Source: JAFDWI01 sp963764215 (lineage in GTDB: Bacteria > Actinomycetota > Acidimicrobiia > Acidimicrobiales > Iamiaceae). Taken from it: DNA of 64,000 nt. This document shows positions 53,881 through 63,167 of this stretch, piece by piece (the stretch's first letter is position 1; the number at the start of each line of letters is the position of its first letter). The position numbers and the translations under genes were made by a program. Under the pieces are notes generated by a model, which saw only the letters and a program-made list of their open reading frames with translations, was not told the DNA's origin and ran no database searches. Location: assembly GCA_963764215.1 (NCBI GenBank), contig CAVXRS010000005.1, forward strand, positions 620,001 through 684,000, given 5' to 3'.

Positions 53881-55031
53881 CCGCATCGCTTCGGGTGGGG
53901 ATGAATCTGATGTGGCTGCGTCCCGGCGAGGTGGGTGGCAGCGAGGTCGTCGCCGTCGGTACGGTCGACGCGCTCAGGGCTCTGGACGAACCGGGACTGT
54001 CGATCCAGCTCTATGCGCAATCGTCCTTTTCCCGGGCCCACCCCGAGATCGTCGAACGGGTGCCCACGCGGACCATCGCCGTTCCCGGAGGGAGCCGAGG
54101 CGTCCGGGTCCTGGTCGAGACGGCCAGTCTGCCCCCGCTCGTCAGGCGGGACCGTCTCGACGTGCTGCACTGCGGTGGGGGGGTCGTCCCGTTGGGAGTA
54201 CGGGTGCCCACCCTGCTCACCCTCCACGACGTGCAGCCGCTGGAGCCGGGAAGTGTCTTCTCCCCGCTCAAGCGGGCGTGGCTGAACGAGATGATTCCGC
54301 GGTCGGTGCGCCGCGCGGACGTGGTCGCCGTCCCGTCCGCGTTCGTCCGCGACCGGCTCGTGCGACTCGTCGATGTCGACGAGGACAAGATCGTCGTGGT
54401 GCCCCACGGCGCTCCAGGGGTCGGGTCGATCGACGGGGACTCCGCGATGACCGAGGACGAGGTGCGGCGCGACTTCCGTCTCGAGGGTCCGTACGTGCTG
54501 TATCCGGCGATCACCTACCCGCACAAGAACCATCGGGTGCTCGTCGAGGCGCTCGCGGTGTGCGCGAAGGATCCGGATGCCCCGACCCTCGTGTTGACGG
54601 GTTCGGCCGGCGAAGCCGATGCCGAGATCGCCGAGTTGATCGAACGGCGCGGCGTGGCGCACCTGGTGCGTCGGGTCGGTCGCGTCACCCGGGCAGAGGT
54701 CGTCGCGCTCGAACGTCACGCGTCCCTGGTCGCCTTTCCGTCACGCTACGAGGGGTTCGGGCTGCCCGTGCTCGAAGCGTTCGAACTCGACACGCCGCTC
54801 GCCGCCTCGTCCGCCGCGTCGCTCCCCGAGGTGGTCGGAGACGCCGGGGTCCTCCTCGATCCCGACGACGTGGACGGCTGGGCCGAGGTGATGATGGCGG
54901 GATCACAGGGAGCGTTCGTCTCGGCAGAGGCGACGCGCCGCCGGCTCGAGCAGGCCGCGACGTTCTCGTGGGATCGGATCGTGCCCTCGCTGGTCGAGCT
55001 CTACCGTCGCGTTGCGGGTGTGCCGTCGTGA
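53877..55031 (+). CDS. GT4-family glycosyltransferase
   Basis: 384 residues, intact. The N-terminal VGMNLMWLRPGEVGGSEVVAVG has a donor-loop-like GGSE motif; DVLHCGGGVVPLGVRVPTLLT, YVLYPAITYPHKNHRVLVEAL and the E-x7-E motif in RYEGFGLPVLEAFELDTPLA follow. It resembles mannosyltransferases of O-antigen clusters, which fits GDP-mannose-derived donors made nearby. The GTG overlaps the previous stop and its own stop overlaps the next GTG. Confidence 0.88.
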   Translation: MTASLRVGMNLMWLRPGEVGGSEVVAVGTVDALRALDEPGLSIQLYAQSSFSRAHPEIVERVPTRTIAVPGGSRGVRVLVETASLPPLVRRDRLDVLHCGGGVVPLGVRVPTLLTLHDVQPLEPGSVFSPLKRAWLNEMIPRSVRRADVVAVPSAFVRDRLVRLVDVDEDKIVVVPHGAPGVGSIDGDSAMTEDEVRRDFRLEGPYVLYPAITYPHKNHRVLVEALAVCAKDPDAPTLVLTGSAGEADAEIAELIERRGVAHLVRRVGRVTRAEVVALERHASLVAFPSRYEGFGLPVLEAFELDTPLAASSAASLPEVVGDAGVLLDPDDVDGWAEVMMAGSQGAFVSAEATRRRLEQAATFSWDRIVPSLVELYRRVAGVPS

Positions 55032-56276
55032 GAATACTGGTCGTCTGCCCGCATTTCGCCCCCGACGTCGCGCCGACGGGTGACGTGATGACCCGGATCG
55101 TCACCGAGCTGCGGCGCGCTCGGTCATCGACTGCACGTCGTGACCTCGTTGCCCTGGTACGCAGACCATCAGGTGGAGATCGATTGGCGCGGCACGGTCG
55201 TCGACCATGCTTCCACCGACTGGGGAACCATCTCACGGTTGCATCCGTTCCCCACCGACAAGACGAACCTCGTCTCGCGTGCCGCCGGTTTCGCGGGCTT
55301 CACCGCGTTGAGCGGGCTGACCGCCGCGTTGAGCCGCTCACGACCCGAGGTGGTGCTCGCGATGTCTCCGCCCCTCACGCTCGGCCCGGCGGCGGTTGCC
55401 GTCGCCCGGCTGCGACGCATCCCCATCGTGTTCAACGTCCAGGACATCTTCCCTGACGTCGCGGTCGAACTGGGCATGCTCACCGACGAGCGGATGATCG
55501 CCGTCGCCCGACTGCTCGAGCGGATGACCTATCGGAGCGCCGATGCCGTCACGGTGCTCTCGGACGACCTGCGTGCCAATGTCGCGGCCAAGCTGCCGCC
55601 GCGCGTGACGACAGGAAAGGTCCGGGTGATTCCGAACTTCGTGGACACCGGATTCATCCGACCGGCCGATCCCGACAACGCCTACCGGCGCGAACTGGGA
55701 CTTCAGGGCAAACGCATCGTGCTCTACGCCGGAAACGTCGGGTACTCCCAGTCGCTTCGAGTTGCTCATCGCCGGGGCCCGGGCCTTCTCACAGGACAAG
55801 TCGATCGTCTTCGTCGTCAACGGCCAGGGTTCGGCGCGCGCGCGAGCTCGAGGCCGACGCGGCTGGTCTCTCGAACGTCCGGTTCGTCGACTTCCAACCC
55901 CGGGAACGGCTCGCGGAGGTCCTCGCTGCAGGTGACATCCACGTCGTCCCGCTCAAGCGGGGACTCGCCCACGCCAGCGTTCCCTCGAAGACCTATTCGA
56001 TCCTGGCGGCCGGTCGACCGTTCGTGGCGAGCGTCGACCCGGGAACCGAAGTGGCGAACGGATCGCCGAGCGCTCCGGGGCCGGGATCGCCGTTCCGCCC
56101 GAGGATCCGACGGCCTTCGTCGCCGCGTTCCGCCGACCTGCTCGCAGACCCCGAGGGGGCAGCGACGATGGGCGACTCCGGGCGTCGCTGGGTGGAGGGC
56201 TGGGCGTCGCCGAGTGCCGTGGCGAAGTCCTATGAGAGAGCTGTTCTTCGAGCTGACCGGGCGGCGCGGCCGTTGA
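55028..56276 (+). CDS. GT4-family glycosyltransferase (WbuB-like), six indels
   Basis: About 414 residues after correction near 55110, 55760, 55840, 56047 (one missing base), 56130 and 56235. The pieces read RILVVCPHFAPDVAPTGDVM, VTSLPWYADHQVEIDW, IPIVFNVQDIFPDVAVELG, RVIPNFVDTGFIRPADPDN, VLYAGNVGYSQSFELLI, PSKTYSILAAGRPFVASVD and ERLFFELTGRRGR. These match WbuB/FnlA-cluster-type transferases, which act on N-acetylfucosamine or related sugars. Third gene of the GT operon. Confidence 0.82.
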
Positions 56277-56300
56277 CTTCCCGCGCCCGGGTCGAGTTGG

Positions 56301-56306
56301 TAGCGT
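56301..56306 (+). promoter_or_regulatory. -10 box TAGCGT of the nucleotidyltransferase gene
   Basis: TAGCGT, 8 nt before the GTG at 56315; marks a new transcript after the GT operon. Confidence 0.45.
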
Positions 56307-56314
56307 CGGATCCC

Positions 56315-57304
56315 GTGACCCGCGCCATCGTGCTCGTCGGAGGGTTCGGCACCCGTCTGCGGCCCCTGACGAATTCGACGCCCAAGCAGATGCTGCCGAT
56401 CGTGAATCGGCCGATGATCGAGCATGTCCTCGAACACCTGGCCGCGCATGGCGTCACCGAGGCGATCCTCTCGCTCGGGTTCCGGCCCGACGCGTTCCAG
56501 GAGGCCTACCCCGGCTCCCGGCACGGCCCGGTGCGCCTTGCCTACGCGGTCGAACCCGAGCCGCTCGACACGGCGGGTGCCATCCGGTATGCCGCTCGCT
56601 GCGCTGGATCGACGAGCGGGTCGATCGTGTGCAACGGGGACGTGCTGACCGATCTCGACATCACCGATCTGCTCGAGCGCCACGAAGCGGCCGGGGCGAC
56701 GGCGACGATCGCCCTGCACCGGGTCGCCGATCCCTCGGCTTTCGGGGTGGTCGCACCGACGGCAACGGACGTGTCGAGCCGAATTCGTCGAGAAGCCGGA
56801 GGCCGGCACCGAGCCCCACGGACCAGATCAACGCCGGCACCTACGTGCTGGAACCGTCGGCGATCGAACGCATTCCCGAGGATCGCCCGGTTTCGATCGA
56901 GCGCGAGACGTTTCCCGGGCTGGTCGACGACGGCGTGCTGTATGCGTGGTCCAGGACACCTACTGGATCGACACCGGCACCCCGGCGACCTATCTGCAGG
57001 CGCAGCTCGACCTGTTCGACGGACGCCGCGGCGACCCGGTAGACGGGGTGCACCCTGAGGCCCAGCTCAGCGGCGCTTCGGTGCAGCGTTCGGTGATCGG
57101 AGAGGACGTGACCGTCGGCGGCGGTGCAACGGTGACGGGTTCGGTGGTGATGGCCGGTGCGGTGATCGGCGATGGCGCCGCGGTGACCGATTCCATCGTC
57201 GGACCCGGTGCACGCGGTCGCGAGCGGGCGCCCGGGTGGGCGACCTGTGCGTGCTGGGTACGGACTCCGTGGTGGAACGCGGTGAGGAACTGCGACGCGA
57301 GTGA
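56315..57304 (+). CDS. NDP-sugar pyrophosphorylase (mannose-1-phosphate guanylyltransferase-like), several indels
   Basis: About 328 residues when corrected. The N-terminus is the nucleotide-binding AIVLVGGFGTRLRPLTNSTPKQML, then IVNRPMIEHVLEHLAAHGV, VCNGDVLTDLDITDLLERH and ADPSAFGVVAPT; later INAGTYVLEPSAIERIP, DTYWIDTGTPATYLQAQLDL and a left-handed beta-helix tail (VIGEDVTVGGGATVTGSVVM). Frames change near 56600, 56640, 56770-56820, 56945 and 57215. The family includes GDP-mannose and dTDP-glucose pyrophosphorylases; GDP-mannose is favoured because gmd, fcl and an rmd-like gene are present. Confidence 0.83.
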
Positions 57305-57323
57305 AGCGACCGGAGCCGGCCTG

Positions 57324-58279
57324 ATGCAGACCCTGGTCACCGGCGGCGCCGGGTTCATCGGTTCGAACCTCGTCGACCGTCTGCTCTCCGAGGGGCATTC
57401 GAGTCGACGTGGTCGACGACCTGTCCAGCGGCAAGCTCGCCAACCTGGCCGAGGCCCGGCGACTCGCCCGGGGAAGCGTGACCTTCCACCAGATCGACGT
57501 GCGAGACCCCGGCATCGTCGAGCTGTTCGCGCGCCGCTCGCCCGAGGTCGTGTTCCATCTCGCCGCCCAGATCGACGTGCGGGTCTCGGTCGGCCGACCC
57601 GTCGCTCGATGCAAGCGTCAACATCATGGGCAGCCTGAACGTGATCGAGGCCGCACGGCCGGCCGGCGCCCGCAAGGTGGTGTTCGCGTCGAGCGGCGGC
57701 ACGATCTACGGCGACAGGTCGCCGACGACGACTTCCCGGTCACCGAGGCCCACCCGCAGGTGCCGCGTCTCGCCCTACGGCGTGGCCAAGAAGGCGTCGG
57801 CGACTACCTGGTCGCCTACCGGGAACTGCACGGCCTGGAGTTCACGGCGCTCGCGCCTGGCCAACGTCTACGGGCCGCGCCAGGACCCCCACGGCGAGGC
57901 CGGCGTGGTGGCGATCTTCGCCGGGCGGCTGCTCGCCGGCGAGCAGTGCACGGATCTTCGGCGACGGCGACAGACCCGGGACTACGTCTTCGTCGACGAC
58001 GTCGTCGACGCGTTCGCCCGTGCCGCCGAGCGGGGCGGCGGCCTGGTGCTCAACATCGGGACCGGCACCGAGACCTCGGTCGTCGAGCTGTACCGGGTGA
58101 TGGCGGCGGCCGCCGGCGTCGAGGTCGACCCGACGTTCGCGGAGGCACGTCTCGGCGAAGTGGCCCGCAGTGCGCTGGATGCGGCGCGGGCCGAGCTCCA
58201 GCTGGGTTGGAGACCGTGGACGACCCTCGCCGAAGGGACGGCGCAGGTGCTCGACTACTTCCGCGATCAGCGCACCTGA
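57324..58279 (+). CDS. NAD-dependent sugar epimerase (UDP-glucose 4-epimerase-like), several indels
   Basis: About 317 residues. TLVTGGAGFIGSNLVDRLLSE; VDDLSSGKLANLAEARRLA; VVFHLAAQIDVRVSV; VVFASSGGTIYGD; SPYGVAKKA (Tyr-x3-Lys); RLANVYGPRQDPHGEAGVVA; and VFVDDVVDAFARAA. Frames change near 57402, 57598, 57715, 57770, 57800 and 57845. Members of this group act on UDP-glucose, UDP-GlcNAc or UDP-glucuronate. It lies 19 nt after the nucleotidyltransferase in the same operon and converges on cofE. Confidence 0.82.
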
Positions 58280-58321
58280 CGCCGACGAGTCCGGGCACCA
58301 GAGATCTCACGGGCGACGGGT

Positions 58322-58345
58322 CGGGATCCGCGGGAGACGATCCCG
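58322..58345. terminator. Hairpin between convergent epimerase and cofE
   Basis: CGGGATC, a 10-nt loop, GATCCCG: a 7-bp stem in the 71-nt gap between the two stop codons. Confidence 0.45.
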
Positions 58346-58350
58346 GCCGG

Positions 58351-59065
58351 TCAGCGGAAGAGGTCTTCGGCGGCGGGACGGACGATCTCGGTTCGCACCT
58401 CGCCGCGACGGAACCAGTCCGGCGTCGACGCCACGGACGACGGCGACCGGGAAGGGCGCGGGCCTTGCCCATCACCAGCTCGGCAGCCGCGGCGATCTCG
58501 TCGACCACCGCCACCTCGGTGACCGACAGCTCCCGTCCGGTGGCATCGTCGGTGCCGCGCAGGTCGAGGATCGCCCCGATGCCGGCGCACCCGATCGCCA
58601 CGTCGGTCACGCCGCGTCGCCAGACCCGACCGAAGGTGTCGGAGACGACGACGGCGACCTCGACCCCCCCATGGTGCGCGAGGCCGTCGCGGATCCGGCG
58701 GGCCGAGCGGTCGGGGTCCTCGGGCAGCAGCGCCGCCCAGCCCGCCTCGACGTTCGACAGGTCGACTCCCGCGTTGGCGCAGATGAAGCCGTGACGGGTC
58801 TGGCTGATGACGAGGTCGCCCCGTCGGCGCAGCACGCGCACCGATTCCGCCTCGACGACCGCCGGCGTGTGCGGGGTCGTCGGGGTCGCACGCCACCAGG
58901 CGCCCTCGGCCTTGGACACGACCTTCTGGGTGACGACCACGACGTCGCCGTCGCGCCAGCTCGGTGGCGGCGGCGATGATCGCGGCGAGGTCGTCGCCGG
59001 GGCGGATCTCGCCGATCCCGTCGACGCCGAACAGCTCGATCGGGTCGGGCGCTCGCCGCGGTCAT
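58351..59065 (-). CDS. cofE: Coenzyme F420-0:L-glutamate ligase, several indels
   Basis: Adds glutamate to F420-0. The pieces read DPIELFGVDGIGEIRPGDDLA, DGDVVVVTQKVVSKAEG, SQTRHGFICANAGVDLSNV, VAVVVSDTFGRVWRRGVTDV and AIGCAGIGAILDLRGTDDA, and the tail is WFRRGEVRTEIVRPAAEDLF, all CofE. About 235 residues; the C-terminal nitroreductase-like domain of mycobacterial FbiB is absent. The ATG at 59063-59065 overlaps a TGA in one frame of cofD, but in the indel-corrected cofD frame no stop separates the two (see findings). Confidence 0.9.
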
Positions 59066-60024
59066 GGGCGACCCGGCGATCGCGACGCGGGCCAGCGCCG
59101 TCGGCCTCGGGAATCGTCCGACATGACCGTCGGCGCCACGACGCCTCCGATGCCCGCGCCTCCACCGGCCGGTGCGAGCTCGGCGTCGGCCTCGTCGATC
59201 ACGAGGGTGCGGCGCGAGGCCGGCGTAGAGCCGGGCCACGCCCACCACCGAGGATTCGTGGCCGAGTTCGGCAGCATCCGGTCGGCCGGACCCTTGAGCG
59301 CGGCACCGGCGACGATCGGCGAGACGGCGACGGTGTCGTCGGCCGCCGGGTCGACGGCCTCGCGCACGCCGGGCACGGCCAGGACCGGATCGATCGAGAC
59401 GATCGGGTTCGAGGGGGCGATGACGAGCCGGTCGGCGTCGGCGATGGCCTCCAGCACGCCGGGTGCGGGTCGGCTCTCGCTCGGCGCCGTCGAAGCGGAC
59501 CGCGCGTGACGGGCACGTCGTGGCGGAGTCGCACGAAGTACTCCTGGAAGGCGATCTCCCGCCCCGTGGCCGCCGTCTTCGTCGGGGTAGGAGCAACCGT
59601 GACGCATCGTGCGCAGCTCGTCGTCGGTCACCGGGAGCACCCGCACCTCGACGCCCCAGGGCGCGGGCGATCTCGGTGGTGACCCGCGGAAGCGGGGCTC
59701 CCTCGCCCAGCCGCGTGGTCCGGTAGAGGTGGGTGCCGAGGTCGCGGTCGCCGAGGTTGAACCAGGCGGGAGCCGCCGAGTCTGCGCAGCGTCGCCATCG
59801 CCTGCCAGCACTCGTCCGGCGAGGCCCCATCCCCGCTGCGGGATCGATCGCACCGGCCAGGGTGTAGGTGACGGTGTCCAGATCGGGGCTGATGTGGAGG
59901 CCGTGCATCTCACAGGTCGTCGCCCACGTTGACGATCGGCCGTGATCTCCTCGGCGGGGTGCACGAGTTGCACGCCCGCGAGCAGTCGGGCGGCGCCGAC
60001 GCCGCCGGCCAGCACGGAGATCAT
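59063..60024 (-). CDS. cofD: 2-phospho-L-lactate transferase (F420 side-chain transfer), several indels
   Basis: Transfers the phospholactyl-type group to the deazaflavin Fo. ISVLAGGVGAARLLAGVQLV is the nucleotide loop; VNVGDDLEMHGLHISPDLDT follows after two extra bases (near 59938 and 59906); then WFNLGDRDLGTHLYRTTRLG, VLEAIADADRLVIAPSNPIV and PIVAGAALKGPADRMLP, each in one or other frame. About 315 residues. The start ATG has a TACGGT box 7 nt upstream. With CofE it makes the F420 needed by the LLM enzymes at 38.6 and 43.0 kb. Confidence 0.92.
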
Positions 60025-60031
60025 CGGCCCC

Positions 60032-60037
60032 ACCGTA
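60032..60037 (-). promoter_or_regulatory. -10 box TACGGT of cofD-cofE
   Basis: Minus-strand TACGGT, 7 nt before the ATG at 60024. Confidence 0.5.
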
Positions 60038-60111
60038 TCTGGCCGACTCCGCCGCCGGGGATTCTCCTGACGTGTCGATGCGGATTACCGTACGTTGCGT
60101 GCCTCAAGCGC

Positions 60112-60117
60112 TACGAT
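60112..60117 (+). promoter_or_regulatory. -10 box TACGAT of the 118-aa hypothetical gene
   Basis: TACGAT, followed by a 29-nt leader with AGGTAGG before the ATG at 60147. Confidence 0.4.
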
Positions 60118-60146
60118 GCGCAGTTGTCGAACAGGTAGGTGTGGGT

Positions 60147-60504
60147 ATGCCAGACCAGAAGAGTCCGAAACAGGTGAGCACCGAGGGGTCCAAGACCGTC
60201 CTGAGCCAGGTCAAGGGTCGGCTGGAACGCATGGAGACCGGAGAGATGCCGGTGATCCAGCGCGTCGGACCCGACGGAACGAGCCGCTCGGGTCGATCAC
60301 ACCGGGGAGATGGTCCGCCCGGACACGGCGCAGGCCGAGGCTGCTCGGGCCGCGGCCGAGGCCTTCGCGGCCGAGCACCGGGCCGGGACCACCACCCCTC
60401 CACCGGCTCCGGCTCCCGCTCCGCCCCCGCAGCAGCCTGTGGTAGCGGAGTCGGAACGCCCGGGAATCTGGGCTCGTATCACCGCCTGGTTCCGCCGGTC
60501 CTGA
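60147..60504 (+). CDS. Small Ala/Pro-rich hypothetical protein, one +1 indel near 60290
   Basis: About 118 residues. A charged N-terminus (MPDQKSPKQVSTEGSKTVLS, QVKGRLERMETGEMPVIQRV) is followed, after one extra G, by VDHTGEMVRPDTAQAEAARAA, an alanine-rich helix, a Pro/Ala linker (PPPAPAPAPPPQQP) and a C-terminal amphipathic Trp/Arg segment GIWARITAWFRRS. No family is recognised. The aromatic-basic tail could bind membrane. It is convergent with the L,D-transpeptidase gene, 14 nt apart. Confidence 0.6.
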
Positions 60505-60518
60505 AGTAGGTCAGTCGG

Positions 60519-61718
60519 TCAGTTCACCCACTGCGCCCAGGGGATCTGCCAATCGCCGTAGCCGTTCCACGGCTGCAGGGGATTGGGGGTGTTGAGCACC
60601 TGGACGACATCGCCGGGCATCGAGAAGTTGTAGAACCACTCGGCGTTGGCGGTGGAAACGTTGACGCATCCATGGGACACGTTCGAGTTGCCCTGCGCGC
60701 CTGTCGACCAGGGCGCAGCATGGACGAACTCGCCGCTGTTGGAGATCCGGACATCCCAGAGCACCGTCTCGTAGTAGCCGTCGGGTGAGTTGCGCGGGAT
60801 GCCGACGGTCGCCGAGTCCATGATCACCTTCGGGGATTTCTCGTTGACGACGTGCACGCCGCTGTGCGTGGGATACTTCGCGTTGCCCGTCGATACGGGC
60901 AACGTCTTGACGACCTGGCCGTTCACCTTCACCTGCATGGTGTGGGCGGCGGCATCGACGGTCGAGACGTGCGCATCACCGATCGAGAAGTTCACCGTGC
61001 GACCGTCGACTCCCCAGACGCCCGGTCCGAGGTGCAGCCCGGCGAAGTCGATCGCGAGGTTCACCTTGGTGTGGGCCGGCCAGTACGCGCTCGGGCGGTA
61101 GTGCACCTCGGTGTCCGAGAACCAACGCCAGCCGCCGGTGACCGCGGGGGTGCTCGTCACCTTCAAACGGTCGGTGACGGCTTTGCGTTCGGCCTCGGGG
61201 ATGGCATGGTCGAGCGTGACGATGATCGGCATGCCGACGCCGTAGGTCGAGCCGTCCCCGACGTTCAGGGACGTGTGCAACTCGGTGGGCGACGTACCGG
61301 TGGTGAAGTTGGTCGTGTGCTTTGCGTCGTGCCCGTCTTCGGAACGGACTGTCGCGGCGATCCGGTAGGTCGTCGAGGGTGCGAGGTCGCCCCCGGCCAA
61401 CCACGCGGTGCGTGCCTTGTTGAACATGCCGTCGCCGGGCGCCGGCGCGAACTTCGGCCCGGAGGCGACCGTGAACTTCACGGACTTGAGGGTGCCGTGC
61501 TCGACGGTCACCCCCACCGGGTTGGTGAGCGCCACCCCGGTGGCGCCATCGGCGACCGAAGTGGTGACCTTGGGTGCCGGCACGGTCGTGGTGGGCGCGG
61601 CGGACGTGGGGGTGGCGCCGTCGGCGGCGCCCTGACCGGTCGTACTGCACGCGGTCAGCGTCACGGCCAGACAGGCCGTGGCCAAAATCGTGCCGATTTT
61701 GAGGCCGCGCGCGGACAT
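60519..61718 (-). CDS. L,D-transpeptidase lipoprotein (LdtMt2-like)
   Basis: 399 residues. A lipoprotein signal peptide ends in the lipobox LTAC (Cys24); then a Thr/Ala/Pro linker, two Ig-like domains (~50-240) and a YkuD catalytic domain (~245-375) with HSGVHVVNEKSP and the active-site SHGCVNVSTANAEWFYN. The C-terminal WNGYGDWQIPWAQWVN subdomain is as in mycobacterial LdtMt2. It forms 3-3 peptidoglycan cross-links or attaches proteins outside the membrane. The start ATG has GGAGG 3 nt upstream. No indel is present. Confidence 0.93.
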   Translation of the reverse strand: MSARGLKIGTILATACLAVTLTACSTTGQGAADGATPTSAAPTTTVPAPKVTTSVADGATGVALTNPVGVTVEHGTLKSVKFTVASGPKFAPAPGDGMFNKARTAWLAGGDLAPSTTYRIAATVRSEDGHDAKHTTNFTTGTSPTELHTSLNVGDGSTYGVGMPIIVTLDHAIPEAERKAVTDRLKVTSTPAVTGGWRWFSDTEVHYRPSAYWPAHTKVNLAIDFAGLHLGPGVWGVDGRTVNFSIGDAHVSTVDAAAHTMQVKVNGQVVKTLPVSTGNAKYPTHSGVHVVNEKSPKVIMDSATVGIPRNSPDGYYETVLWDVRISNSGEFVHAAPWSTGAQGNSNVSHGCVNVSTANAEWFYNFSMPGDVVQVLNTPNPLQPWNGYGDWQIPWAQWVN

Positions 61719-61775
61719 GGGCCTCCATTCTGCCGGATCAGGGGCGGTTTCGCATCCTTTCGTCCCGATCCGCGC

Positions 61776-62147
61776 TCAGCCGGCCCGTCCGAAATCGTCT
61801 TCGAGCCGCTCGATGTCGTCTTCGCCGAGGTAGTCCCCCTGCTGGACTTCGACGAAGGTCATCGGCTCGTCGCCCCGGTTCTCGATCCGGTGAGCAGCTC
61901 CGAGCGGGACGTCGACCGCCCGACCCGTCGGGACCTCGGACACCACGTCGTCGATCGTGACGGTGGCGGTGCCGGCCACGACGAACCAGTGTTCGGCACG
62001 ACGGGCATGGCGTTGGTAGCTGAGGCGGGTCCCCGGCTTGACCGTGATTCGCTTGACCTTGAAGCCTTCGGCAGTGGCATCCTCGAGGACGGTGTAGGAA
62101 CCCCAGGGGCGTTCGTCGTACTCCCGTCCCTGTGGATCTTCGGTCAC
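61776..62147 (-). CDS. Cupin domain sugar-phosphate isomerase-like protein
   Basis: 123 residues from GTG 62147, which overlaps the gmd stop (GTGA). EYDERPWGSYTVLEDA, the cupin motif TRLSYQRHARRAEHWFVVAG and PLGAAHRIENRGDEPMTFVEVQQGDYLGEDDI are the C-terminal module of type II phosphomannose isomerase/GDP-mannose pyrophosphorylase. As a stand-alone cupin it probably supplies mannose-6-phosphate for the GDP-mannose pathway; a free isomerase domain is known in such clusters. Confidence 0.85.
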   Translation of the reverse strand: MTEDPQGREYDERPWGSYTVLEDATAEGFKVKRITVKPGTRLSYQRHARRAEHWFVVAGTATVTIDDVVSEVPTGRAVDVPLGAAHRIENRGDEPMTFVEVQQGDYLGEDDIERLEDDFGRAG

Positions 62148-63126
62148 GACCGCAGTCCGCCGAGTTCGCCGGAGCACAGCGCGAGGTCGGCGTCGACCAT
62201 CGTTCGCACCAGTTCGGGGAAGCTCATCTTGGGTTCCCAGCCCAGGGTCGTCCGGGCCTTGGTGGCATCGCCGATCAGCAGATCGACCTCGGCCGGTCGC
62301 ATGAAGCGGTCGTCGGTCACCACGTGGTCGTGGTAGTCGAGACCGACGTGAGAGAAGGCCAGTTCGCAGAATTCGCGCACCGAATGGGTCTCACCGGTCG
62401 CCACCACGTAGTCGTCGGGTTCGTCCTGTTGCAGCATCCGCCACATCGCGTCGACATAGTCGCCGGCGAACCCCCAGTCGCGTTGCGCATCGAGGTTGCC
62501 CAACGCCAACTCCCGTTGGTGGCCGAGTTTGATGCGGGCGACGGCGTGGCTGATCTTGCGGGTGACGAACTCCAGCCCGCGACGTGGTGATTCGTGATTG
62601 AACAGGATGCCCGACGAGGCGTGCAGCCCGAAGCTCTCCCGGTAGTTGATCGTGATCCAGTGACCGTAGATCTTCGCGACGCCGTAGGGGCTTCGTGGGT
62701 ACAGCGGGGTCGATTCGGACTGGGGAACCTCCTGGACCTTGCCGAACATCTCCAGGAAGAGGCCTGGTAGAAGCGGATGCCGGGGTCCGCGAACCTGATG
62801 GCATCCAGCACCCGGGTCACCCCGAGCGCGGTCGTCTGGCCGGTCAGGACCGGTTGAGCCCAGGACGTCTGGACGAAGGACTGGGCGGCGAGGTTGTACA
62901 CCTCGTCGGGCGCCTGGTCACGCACGATGTTGATCAACGACAACTCGTCCAGCAGATCGCCCGAGACGAACGTGACACGGTCCTGGATGTGGGCGATCCG
63001 CTCGAAGGTCACGGTGGAGGAACGACGCACCATGCCGATGACCTCGTAGCCCTTGTCGAGAAGCAGTTCCGCGAGATAGGACCCGTCCTGACCGGTGATG
63101 CCGGTGATGAGGGCTCGCTTGGTCAT
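62144..63126 (-). CDS. gmd: GDP-mannose 4,6-dehydratase, one -1 indel near 62757
   Basis: About 327 residues. ALITGITGQDGSYLAELLLDKGY; VSGDLLDELSLINIVRDQAPDE as contact strand/helix; YNLAAQSFVQTSWAQPVLTG; FYQASSSEMFGKVQEVPQSE (restored by one base near 62757); SPYGVAKIYGHWITINYRES; and FNHESPRRGLEFVTRKIS. It converts GDP-mannose to GDP-4-keto-6-deoxymannose. ATG 63126 has AGGAG 9 nt upstream. The frame is open upstream into the rmd-like gene, but a TGA at 63168-63170 in the neighbouring frame is the likely real boundary. Confidence 0.93.
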
Positions 63127-63167
63127 GTGTGGGTACTCCTGGGCTGTGAATGGTGAGACATGGTGGT

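Noticed and set aside
43926..60504. Programmed frameshifting or pseudogenes as the cause of split ORFs
   Set aside because: The breaks share no slippery motif, occur in both directions, reach nine in one gene, and leave corrected frames without stops. Consensus error explains this better.
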